From Leptospirillum sp. (GTDB taxonomy: Bacteria; Nitrospirota; Leptospirillia; Leptospirillales; Leptospirillaceae), in assembly GCA_027343785.1 (NCBI GenBank), contig DAHWKF010000014.1, forward strand, positions 1-9,468: a DNA stretch of 9,468 nt. The letters are read 5' to 3'. The position numbers and the translations under genes are program-made. This document shows positions 1 to 6,253 of the stretch, in pieces. The notes under the pieces were generated by a model, which was not told where the DNA came from, made no database searches, and saw nothing but the letters and a program-made list of their open reading frames with translations. The first letter of the stretch is position 1. Each line of letters begins with the position of its first letter.

Positions 1-43
1 AAGGGTTATCTTAACACAATCCCGGATATCAAGACAAAGACAG
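1..43. other. Region downstream of the amidase gene
   Basis: Only 43 bases lie between the window edge and the amidase stop. I see no gene start, no terminator with a T-run and no clear repeat beyond a 4-base stem (GTTA 5-8 with TAAC 12-15). Confidence 0.4.
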
Positions 44-1363
44 TCAGGGGTGTGTCGCGAGAGGAGTTTTCAGATTTTTTGCCTGGATTTCGGGATGAAC
101 CTGATGATAATACCGCACAATCCCCCGGTACAGCGCATAGGCGACCTGGCTACGGTACCTGCTGCTGGCCATAATACGGGCATCTCCGGGATTGCTCAGG
201 AAGTTGATCTCAGTCAGGGCTGCCGGCATGGCCGTTCCCATGATCACATAAAACGGAGCCTGACGGATTCCAAGATCCCTGACATCCCTGAAGCGCCCCT
301 CCAGATTTCTGGAAAGGGAACGGTCGATATCTCCAGCGAACTCCAGTGACCTCTTCTTTTTGTGATTGACGCGAAGGGTCAAAAGGATGGCTCCCAGGTC
401 GCCGTGAGATACACCCAAAACAGTATTCTCCCGCATCGCCACTGCCCTGGATCGCTCGTCAGTGGAGCGAAGGTTCAGGAGAAACGTTTCCACACCCCGG
501 ACGGACCGATCGTGATCCGAATTGGCATGAATGGAGAGAAACAGGTCGCCTTTCCAGCGATTCGCCATCTCTGTCCGCTCCTTGAGAGGGACAAAAAAAT
601 CCCCGTTTCGGGTCATGAACACAACGAAGCGGCTGTCGGAATCAAGTTTTTCTTTCAGTCTCCGGGCGATGTCGAGAACGAGATCCTTTTCGCAAATGCC
701 ATTGACTCCAAGTGTTCCGCAATCCTTCCCGCCGTGTCCCGGATCGATGACGACCCGGAAACGGGGAACCCGGACGGGATAACTGACGGGACGGGACAGC
801 GATGCCGTCACGGCCGTTACACCCTTTTCGCGGCTCACCTTTTTACCGGGAATGACGATGACTTTCTGTCCGGGCCTTGGAGGAGGCGCATCGGCCTTCT
901 TTTTGGACTGAACCTGGTTCTTCTTTTTATTGTTGCCTGATGTTCCCGTGAAAGGAAAATCAGCCACGATCCGGTCCGGATGTTTGAGGGTAAAAAAGTG
1001 GGGCGTCGACTGGGATATTCCCCCCGTAATCGTCAGACTGGTTTCACGGGAATCGGGACGGTAAAGGATGTCGATCTCCCGAAAATGGGCCTTCAGGGCA
1101 CGGGTATGCGCCACAAGTTTCTTGTGGATCGTCGGGGCGGGCATGACACCCGGAAAGACCAGCTTGCCTTCAGGTCCCGGGGTATAGACCGGCGCATCTT
1201 TGGGCAGGTTGTCCAGGACCGCGACGATCCGGATTTTGTCCTCATGAAGTCCAACCCGGATACTTTTGATGAAACCGATCCGGTCCCCGGCGATGGCAAA
1301 GCTGTGTCCTTCAGATGCCGCAAAAAGAAAAACGAACAAACAGGTCCAGAACCTGGTTCTCAC
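44..1363 (-). CDS. N-acetylmuramoyl-L-alanine amidase, AMIN + Amidase_3 (AmiC-like)
   Basis: This is a secreted zinc amidase that cleaves the amide bond between N-acetylmuramic acid and L-alanine of the stem peptide, as in septal peptidoglycan splitting. Numbering uses a GTG start at 1363, giving 439 aa. The N-terminus has two arginines and a hydrophobic run ending near GHSFA, a likely signal peptide. Residues about 28-137 look like an AMIN domain (envelope or peptidoglycan targeting), followed by a Lys/Pro-rich linker to about 190. The Amidase_3 domain spans about 203-425. Its expected zinc ligands are visible: H210 in DPGHGG, E225 in ICEKD and H279 in SIHAN; the catalytic Glu is E385 in LTEINFLSN. 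A helical stretch at about 310-365 sits where AmiB/AmiC carry a regulatory helix (inference). The frame stays open to an ATG at 1612, but GTG 1363 has AAAGGA at 1371-1376 with 7-base spacing and puts the signal peptide at the N-terminus. An ATG at 1495 with a GGAG is the main alternative. It is transcribed divergently from the DUF488 operon. The function is well supported; the exact AmiA/B/C subtype is not. Confidence 0.93.
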   Translation of the reverse strand: MRTRFWTCLFVFLFAASEGHSFAIAGDRIGFIKSIRVGLHEDKIRIVAVLDNLPKDAPVYTPGPEGKLVFPGVMPAPTIHKKLVAHTRALKAHFREIDILYRPDSRETSLTITGGISQSTPHFFTLKHPDRIVADFPFTGTSGNNKKKNQVQSKKKADAPPPRPGQKVIVIPGKKVSREKGVTAVTASLSRPVSYPVRVPRFRVVIDPGHGGKDCGTLGVNGICEKDLVLDIARRLKEKLDSDSRFVVFMTRNGDFFVPLKERTEMANRWKGDLFLSIHANSDHDRSVRGVETFLLNLRSTDERSRAVAMRENTVLGVSHGDLGAILLTLRVNHKKKRSLEFAGDIDRSLSRNLEGRFRDVRDLGIRQAPFYVIMGTAMPAALTEINFLSNPGDARIMASSRYRSQVAYALYRGIVRYYHQVHPEIQAKNLKTPLATHP

Positions 1364-1439
1364 ATCCTGATCCTTTCCCGAATCCGGTGGGACTGAGTTA
1401 CACCAAGGATATTCCAGAAAAGAAAACTCAACTTTCGCC

Positions 1440-1468
1440 AATCTAGACCATTTTGTGAAAAAGAACAA
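1440..1468 (-). promoter_or_regulatory. Candidate sigma70-like promoter of the amidase gene
   Basis: Read on the minus strand, TTGTTC (1463-1468) and TAGATT (1440-1445) are separated by 17 bases. They match the -35 and -10 consensus at 3 and 4 of 6 positions. Transcription would start near 1433, giving a leader of about 70 bases before GTG 1363. The match is moderate and the position sensible, but nothing else confirms it. Confidence 0.3.
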
Positions 1469-1479
1469 GATATTTTTAC

Positions 1480-1498
1480 ACAATGACACGTGCATTGT
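1480..1498. repeat. Inverted repeat, possible operator
   Basis: ACAATG (1480-1485) and CATTGT (1493-1498) form perfect 6-base arms around a 7-base spacer that contains the palindrome CACGTG (1487-1492). The site lies just upstream of the candidate minus-strand promoter and in the shared divergent region, a typical place for a regulator dimer. A repeat of this size can also occur by chance. No known regulator consensus is claimed. Confidence 0.3.
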
Positions 1499-1660
1499 TC
1501 TCTTCTCCGATTTGAAAAGCTTTAACCGTCTTGAGAGAGACTCGATCCGGATGCACTGGAACCCGTTGCAGAAAGGAGATTTGGGGAAAAATTGATTGCA
1601 GAGTTTTTCCAAAATTGGTACTCTTCGCCGAGGAATAAACCGGTCGATGCGACTACCCCG

Positions 1661-1677
1661 GAAAAGGGATCCTTTTC
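1661..1677 (+). promoter_or_regulatory. Hairpin enclosing the Shine-Dalgarno of the DUF488 gene
   Basis: GAAAAGG (1661-1667) and CCTTTTC (1671-1677) are perfect complements around a GAT loop, ending directly at ATG 1678. The purine-rich AAGGGA, the likely ribosome binding site, lies in the left arm and loop. If the stem forms in the mRNA it would partly hide the ribosome binding site. The 3-base loop and four A-U pairs limit its stability. Confidence 0.45.
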
Positions 1678-2073
1678 ATGACCGTTCCGACCACACTTGA
1701 AATACGGCGGATCTACGGGGACAAATCCCGGGATCCCGGGTCCGTTCGCATCCTTGTCGACCGTCTCTGGCCCCGGGGCATTTCCCGAAAGATCGCCTCC
1801 ATCGACCTCTGGGCCAAGGATTGGGCTCCCGGAGAGGAATTGAGACATTTTTTCCATAACCATCCCGACCGTTTCGGAGAGTTTGCCAACCGTTACCGAA
1901 GAGAGCTCCTATCCCGAAAAAGGCAAATTCTGGAAGAGGTCCGGCCTTACAGGGGAAAACACATCGTCCTTCTCTATGGCTTCGCCAATACCCGCGAAAA
2001 CAACGCGGCAGTCCTCAAGGATGTCCTGGACGCCTGGATCGGAGAAATGGAGACCGGAGCATCCGATTCCTGA
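1678..2073 (+). CDS. DUF488 family protein (YeaO-like)
   Basis: This is a 131-residue soluble protein of the DUF488 family, to which E. coli YeaO belongs; I know of no established biochemical role for the family. The signature RILVDRLWPRGISR is at residues 24-37. It is followed by the usual WAKDWAPGEELRHFF (about 45-59), an EF..RYRREL helix (68-77) and the C-terminal core strand IVLLYG (96-101) with NNAAVL (108-113). Many relatives read HNNA at the last site, whereas this one has ENNA, so a commonly conserved His is missing. No signal peptide or membrane segment is seen. The ATG at 1678 is preceded by AAGGGA at 8-base spacing, itself inside a hairpin. It is the first gene of a plus-strand run, 70 bases upstream of the periplasmic repeat protein. 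Family assignment is firm; function is unknown. Confidence 0.9.
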   Translation: MTVPTTLEIRRIYGDKSRDPGSVRILVDRLWPRGISRKIASIDLWAKDWAPGEELRHFFHNHPDRFGEFANRYRRELLSRKRQILEEVRPYRGKHIVLLYGFANTRENNAAVLKDVLDAWIGEMETGASDS

Positions 2074-2143
2074 TGAGACCCCGGATCCCGAGCAAACAGG
2101 AAAAAAAGAACCTCAATACGGGCTTGCTCCGGAGAACCGCCCG

Positions 2144-4204
2144 GTGATCCGGTTCTTTTGCTTCTTTCTGATCTTGTCCGGTGCTCTTGCCGGGTTTCAT
2201 GCGGAAAGGGTTCGGGCCACCGGTTTGATTCCCGCCCTCGAAATGCCGAACGTTCCGGTCATCAAGAACAACGCGACTCCAAACGCGTCCCCGCCCAAGG
2301 TCACGGACATAACGATTGAACTGGCGCTGACGGAAGGTCAAAAAGACCTCTCGGAAGGAAAAGACCAGGAAGCTCTCCAGGTATTCAAGGGAATTCTGCT
2401 GGACACTCCCCGCGACAAGGTTCCGCTCCCTGTCTACCTGGGGATCTCCAGGAGCTATCGCCATCTGAAAGCGCCGGACAAATCCATCGCCACACTTCTT
2501 CCTCTTCTCAAATCGGAGGTCCTGGCGCAAGCCGACGCCGATTCCAAAAGGGAGTTCGTATACGAGCTGGGGGTATCGGACGCACTGATACACAATACCG
2601 TCGGTATCGAGCACTTCCTGATACCTGTTTTCCCGCATCTGGAAAAGCCGCGGGAAATTCTGACAGCGACACGTGCCCTGATACCGTACTTTGAAAAAAA
2701 CAACCCTCTGGAAGGCTCCATTCTGTTGGGGCATGCACTTGACCGAATGGATCCTGTCCACCAACAGGACATGCTTTCCTCAATTATTTCCCTGATTCAC
2801 GACCATATTCCGGATTCGGCCCAGCTTCAGTCGATCAGGGCCTCTTTTCCACACGAGTTTCCGGGGGATTACGCCCTGTTCCGAATCGGCCTCCAGGCCA
2901 TTGCCAAAAAGGAACCGGAAAAGGGGGAAAAACTCTTTCTGGAACTGCTCTCCGATTATCCGGCATCCTTGTTTACCGGGGCTGTTGAAGAACGCTTGAA
3001 CCATCTGGATCTTCCGAAAAATGTTCCGGTTCTGGCGGTCATCCTCCCCCGTCTTTCCGACCCGGTTCGGGGAACTTATGCCCGCTCGATCCTCTCCGGC
3101 CTTCGGGCATTTATCCGCGAGAGGGAGACGGGGGGAAACATTCCCCTCTCAACCGTTCTCCGGTTTTCCAAATCTCCCGCAAACTATCTCCTAATATTGA
3201 AAAACCTGTCGGAGCGACAAGATGTTGTGGCACTGCTGGGACCTTTTTTTGCCGATGACCTGCGGGCTTCCTCCCGATTTCTGGAGCAACAGGGAATCCC
3301 GTCCGTTTCACCCACCTTGCCCCCCCGTAAAAGTCTGACCGTGTTTTTCAGTACGGCAACCCTTCCCGAGATGATGGCGGCCGCCGCCGCATTTGAAACC
3401 GAGAAGAAAATCCGATCTCCGAAGGTTGTCGTCATTTATCCTTCCGGTCCTTACGGTGAGATATCGAGTGCGGCCTTCTCCCGGACCCTTTCCTCCCTCG
3501 GCGGACAGGTCACCGGATCGATCCCCTATAATCCGAAGAAGGCTGACAATCAGTCCGCCATCAACGGATTAAAAAAGCATGGCAGGACGATCGAACTCAT
3601 AAAAGACGCAGGATTGCCTCCCAATACTACGATGGTCTCCGCCGACGCCCTGCAGATGAACGGAAAAATCTTTTTCCTGAACAAACACAACAAAGGGGGG
3701 CAGGTTGTCCGCTCCCTGTTTTTTCCATCCTTCGATGCACTGTATATTCCGGACACCTCTTCCGAACCCGCTTCTCTCCTCCGGGAAATCGCCTACAAGA
3801 ATATCCAGAACGTCCTTTTGATCGGGAATGAAACTTTCCTCGGTATCCGGGGTCTGTCGGGCCTCAGCGACCTGCACGATACGATTCTGGCCACCGGGCC
3901 ACCCCCTCTCTCCCAATCGATATCCCGCCGTCTCCATGGTTCGGGTTCGCGCCCCAGCCTCTTTAGCCTCCAGACGTACGACGCGCTCTCCCTGATCATG
4001 AAATCCATCCAGGCGGGCGCCGGGTATTCCCGTCATGATATTCTGGCAATTCTGGAGGCCCATCCCTCCCTTGAGGGACTCTCCGGTACAATGACATGGA
4101 ACGGACCGGGGAAATTCAAGAAGACCATCACCGTATACCAGTTGTCTGGACGCCGCTGGATACCTTCCGATACAGTAGAGGTACCCTATGAAGCGAACAG
4201 ATAA
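2144..4204 (+). CDS. Exported helical-repeat + type I periplasmic-binding-fold protein (LpoA/LivK-like)
   Basis: This 686-residue protein has a likely signal peptide (residues 1-20 or 1-25: MIRFFCFFLILSGALAG, with AxA-type sites after A16, A20 or A25). There is a Cys at position 6 but no lipobox, so it is probably a soluble periplasmic protein. A Pro/Asn-rich stretch (about 30-53) leads into a helical region (about 54-283) that starts like a TPR, with EGQKDLSEGKDQEALQVF and similar repeats. Residues about 294-686 resemble a type I periplasmic-binding fold (Peripla_BP_6): VPVLAVILPRLSD opens it, VVALLGPFFADD (361-372) is the characteristic loop, and LFSLQTYDALSLIM and LSGTMTW near the end are typical. 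The same order, TPR then binding fold, is found in LpoA, the outer-membrane activator of penicillin-binding protein PBP1A, but LpoA is a lipoprotein. GTG 2144 is chosen because GGAG (2131-2134) precedes it at 9 bases and it begins the signal peptide. The frame is open from 1883, overlapping the DUF488 gene, but the upstream translation is not protein-like. A ligand-sensing or transport-binding role is an alternative. Confidence 0.82.
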   Translation: MIRFFCFFLILSGALAGFHAERVRATGLIPALEMPNVPVIKNNATPNASPPKVTDITIELALTEGQKDLSEGKDQEALQVFKGILLDTPRDKVPLPVYLGISRSYRHLKAPDKSIATLLPLLKSEVLAQADADSKREFVYELGVSDALIHNTVGIEHFLIPVFPHLEKPREILTATRALIPYFEKNNPLEGSILLGHALDRMDPVHQQDMLSSIISLIHDHIPDSAQLQSIRASFPHEFPGDYALFRIGLQAIAKKEPEKGEKLFLELLSDYPASLFTGAVEERLNHLDLPKNVPVLAVILPRLSDPVRGTYARSILSGLRAFIRERETGGNIPLSTVLRFSKSPANYLLILKNLSERQDVVALLGPFFADDLRASSRFLEQQGIPSVSPTLPPRKSLTVFFSTATLPEMMAAAAAFETEKKIRSPKVVVIYPSGPYGEISSAAFSRTLSSLGGQVTGSIPYNPKKADNQSAINGLKKHGRTIELIKDAGLPPNTTMVSADALQMNGKIFFLNKHNKGGQVVRSLFFPSFDALYIPDTSSEPASLLREIAYKNIQNVLLIGNETFLGIRGLSGLSDLHDTILATGPPPLSQSISRRLHGSGSRPSLFSLQTYDALSLIMKSIQAGAGYSRHDILAILEAHPSLEGLSGTMTWNGPGKFKKTITVYQLSGRRWIPSDTVEVPYEANR

Positions 4205-4265
4205 GATCGGGATATGACACTTTCAGGATTGGAACGAATCTCTGGCAAAAAGAGGGAGAACATGA

Positions 4266-4997
4266 TTGTTCCATTTTGATTCGGGGATGTCGTTTCTGGC
4301 TGAAACCGGATTCGAACTCACCACCGTGGGAATCCCTCTTCTCCTGGCCGTCACCCTCCATGAAGTTGCGCATGGTGCGGTTGCCGACCGATTCGGAGAC
4401 CATACCGCCCGATATATGGGTCGCCTGACACTCAACCCCTTTCCCCATGTGGACCCGTTTGGCACCATTCTTCTTCCGCTGATGCTTTATTTTTCCCATA
4501 CGGGTCTCATGTTCGGATACGCCAAACCGGTTCCCATCAATCCGATGAACATGCCAAACCCCCGGAGAGACATGGCCATCGTCGCCATGGCAGGCCCTTT
4601 GTCCAACCTGCTCCAGGCACTGGTCTACATGAGCCTCCTGCACAGCTTTCTGGGAATCCTCATGACTTCCGCCATTTTTCAGGGATCTTCCCTGGGAGAA
4701 TCCTCGGCCCGTTTGATCATGACCCTTTTTCGAATGGGGATCCTGGTCAACGTCGTCCTGTTCGTCTTTAATCTGATCCCCTTGCCACCGCTCGATGGTG
4801 GGAGGGTCCTGACCGGGTTCCTTCCGGCCCGCGGGGCGGACTTCATGGGACGAATCGAACCTTACGGCATGTGGATCCTGTTTGGCCTGATTATTCTGGA
4901 TCCTTACCTGGGGATTCTTTCACGGTTTGTCTGGCCGGAAATGGACGCGCTGACGCGCCTCCTGATGGTCTGGGCCACTCAACCGGCGATGACCTGA
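4266..4997 (+). CDS. Site-2 protease family (M50) membrane metalloprotease
   Basis: This is an intramembrane zinc protease of the S2P/M50 family, which cuts membrane proteins within the bilayer, for example anti-sigma factors in regulated proteolysis. It has 243 residues and is almost entirely hydrophobic, with membrane segments near 17-31, 63-80, 103-132, 150-172 and 199-216. The zinc motif HEVAH (H32, E33, H36) lies in the first membrane segment, and the third ligand is D177 in NLIPLPPLDGG (169-179). GYAKPVPINP (84-93) and AMAGPLSN (107-114) are also typical. No PDZ domain is present, so it belongs to the short form. The start is TTG 4266 with AGGGAG (4253-4258) at 7-base spacing; ATG 4287 is possible but its upstream sequence has no proper ribosome site. 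It follows the repeat protein by 61 bases and precedes trpS by 74. An M50 gene next to trpS is, as I recall, seen in other bacteria. The substrate is unknown. Confidence 0.92.
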   Translation: MFHFDSGMSFLAETGFELTTVGIPLLLAVTLHEVAHGAVADRFGDHTARYMGRLTLNPFPHVDPFGTILLPLMLYFSHTGLMFGYAKPVPINPMNMPNPRRDMAIVAMAGPLSNLLQALVYMSLLHSFLGILMTSAIFQGSSLGESSARLIMTLFRMGILVNVVLFVFNLIPLPPLDGGRVLTGFLPARGADFMGRIEPYGMWILFGLIILDPYLGILSRFVWPEMDALTRLLMVWATQPAMT

Positions 4998-5030
4998 AAC
5001 CATCTGGAAGTGAAACTGAACACGGATCGC

Positions 5031-5047
5031 CATCCCCACCCGGGATG
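5031..5047 (+). other. Small hairpin in the M50-trpS gap
   Basis: CATCCC (5031-5036) pairs with GGGATG (5042-5047) around a 5-base loop. No T-run follows, so it is not an intrinsic terminator. It could be a chance stem in a GC-rich gap. Confidence 0.3.
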
Positions 5048-5060
5048 AAAGCAACCTGAC

Positions 5061-5074
5061 AAGGACGCACATTG
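5061..5074 (+). promoter_or_regulatory. Ribosome binding site and TTG start of trpS
   Basis: AAGGA (5061-5065) is 6 bases from TTG 5072 and 12 bases from the next in-frame ATG at 5078. The spacing favours TTG, and the two choices differ by only two residues. Confidence 0.5.
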
Positions 5075-6139
5075 AACATGCACCCGGATCATCAGTCCCA
5101 GAGCGGGCCGCCCCATGAATCTGCTGCGGACGAAACTCCCGTCCGCCGAATCGTGAGCGGAATCCAGCCTTCGGGCCGCCTTCATCTCGGAAACTTTATG
5201 GGCGCGCTCAAAAACTGGATCGAACTCCAAAAGCTCTATGAATCCTTTTTCTTTATCGCTGACTGGCACGCCCTCACGACGAACTACGAAGACACGACCG
5301 CAATCCGGGAAAATATCCGTGAAATGCTCGTCGACTGGATTTCTCTCGGACTGGACCCTCGACAATCGACCATATTCCTTCAGTCTGACGTTCTTGAACA
5401 CGCTGAACTGAACCTTCTCCTATCGATGGTCACCCCCGTTTCCTGGCTTGAGCGCAATCCTTCTTACAAGGATCAGCAGGAACAAATCAAGGGAAGGGAT
5501 CTGTCCACGTTCGGATTTCTGGGATATCCAGTCCTGATGTCTGCCGACATTCTCCTTTATCGGGCCGACCACGTCCCGGTCGGCCTCGACCAGTTACCGC
5601 ATCTGGAACTGGCCCGGGAGATTGCGAGAAGGCTCAGGCACTTCTATGGACCCATCGTTCCTGAACCCCTCCCGCTTCTGACCCCCACCCCCCGTCTGCT
5701 GGGGCTGGACGGAAGAAAAATGAGCAAAAGCTACAAAAATTGCATTTATATTTCAGACACGGCCGGGGAAGTCTGGGAAAAAATCCGCCCGATGATGACC
5801 GATCCGGCCCGTGTGCGCCGAACCGACCCGGGAGATCCGGGGAAATGTCCCGTCTTCAACCTTCATGAATCCTTTTCTCCGAAAAACGTCCAGCAGGAAA
5901 TGGATGCGGGATGCAGGACCGCCAGTATCGGATGCATTGACTGCAAGAAGATTCTGACGACCCATATTGAAAAAATCCTTGCGCCGGCCAGGGAAAAGCG
6001 CCACGAACTGCTTGCAGAAAAAGGCTTTCTGGGCCAGGTTCTGGAAGAAGGCGCAAAAAAGGCGAGGGCGGAAGCTCAACGCACGATGAAGGATGTCCGC
6101 CAGGCCATGCGACTTCCCGACGGAAATCTCTTCGCCTGA
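5072..6139 (+). CDS. trpS: Tryptophanyl-tRNA synthetase, putative Fe-S type
   Basis: This class I synthetase charges tRNA(Trp) with tryptophan using ATP, in the cytoplasm. It has 355 residues from TTG 5072, somewhat longer than E. coli TrpS (334 aa) because of a polar extension of about 25 residues before VSGIQPSGRLHLGN. The ATP-binding HxGN motif is H38-LGN41, and the second signature is KMSKS at 216-220 in GLDGRKMSKSYKN. VPVGLDQLPHLELAREIARR (168-187) is the standard core. In the C-terminal part the cysteines C259, C281, C288 and C291 are spaced x21, x6 and x2, close to the [4Fe-4S] motif known from Thermotoga maritima TrpRS (x22, x6, x2). This suggests a cluster-binding TrpRS; the binding is inferred. 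It sits between the M50 protease gene and accA on the same strand. There is no visible T-box or leader peptide with Trp codons upstream. Confidence 0.96.
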   Translation: MNMHPDHQSQSGPPHESAADETPVRRIVSGIQPSGRLHLGNFMGALKNWIELQKLYESFFFIADWHALTTNYEDTTAIRENIREMLVDWISLGLDPRQSTIFLQSDVLEHAELNLLLSMVTPVSWLERNPSYKDQQEQIKGRDLSTFGFLGYPVLMSADILLYRADHVPVGLDQLPHLELAREIARRLRHFYGPIVPEPLPLLTPTPRLLGLDGRKMSKSYKNCIYISDTAGEVWEKIRPMMTDPARVRRTDPGDPGKCPVFNLHESFSPKNVQQEMDAGCRTASIGCIDCKKILTTHIEKILAPAREKRHELLAEKGFLGQVLEEGAKKARAEAQRTMKDVRQAMRLPDGNLFA

Positions 6140-6150
6140 ATGCCTCCCTG

Positions 6151-6187
6151 CGATATTCTTGTCAAGGCAGCGGGCAAGAAGATATCG
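6151..6187 (+). other. Intercistronic hairpin between trpS and accA
   Basis: CGATAT (6151-6156) pairs with ATATCG (6182-6187), and TCTTG (6157-6161) with CAAGA (6175-6179), leaving a 2-base bulge (6180-6181). A further U-G and C-G pair (6162/6174, 6163/6173) leave a 9-base loop. The stem has about 13 pairs but no T-run follows, so it is not a classical terminator. It could be a processing or stabilising element that adjusts accA dosage relative to trpS. Confidence 0.45.
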
Positions 6188-6253
6188 TAAGGAAAATGGA
6201 CATACTCCCCCGAAAGGTTATTGAAAAATCCGGATTTTCCGGTAGGAAGACCG

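Larger units (their letters stand above)
1364..1677. other. Divergent intergenic region (amidase / DUF488 operon)
   Basis: These 314 bases lie between two divergent genes, so promoters for both directions should be here. The stretch is more AT-rich than its flanks around 1420-1500 and 1570-1620. It contains a candidate minus-strand promoter (1440-1468), an inverted repeat (1480-1498), a weak AT stem (ggaaaaa 1585-1591 with tttttcc 1604-1610) and a hairpin over the Shine-Dalgarno of the DUF488 gene (1661-1677). For the plus strand the best pair I see is TTGCAG 1596-1601 and TACTCT 1619-1624, spaced 17, which matches the consensus poorly. The minus-strand frame of the amidase is open through most of the region, but its translation is rich in Cys and aromatics and does not look like protein. 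Confidence 0.6.

Noticed and set aside
362..940. 192-codon plus-strand frame antisense to the amidase
   Set aside because: It is opposite the conserved amidase catalytic region and has no recognisable domain or ribosome site.
1596..1624. Possible plus-strand promoter TTGCAG-17-TACTCT
   Set aside because: It matches only 3 of 6 bases in each box; the spacing alone is not enough to call it.
1883..2143. In-frame extension of the periplasmic repeat protein into the DUF488 gene
   Set aside because: The extension overlaps a well-conserved gene in another frame, is rich in Ser/Pro/Arg as expected of a shadow frame, and would place the signal peptide at residue 88.
2144..2203. Lipoprotein signal in the repeat protein
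   Set aside because: The only Cys in the signal region is at position 6 after FF, before the hydrophobic core, and does not fit a lipobox.
4214..4279. 21-codon frame overlapping the M50 protease start
   Set aside because: Its Shine-Dalgarno is weak and its composition is featureless. The AGGGAG at 4253-4258 serves TTG 4266 better.
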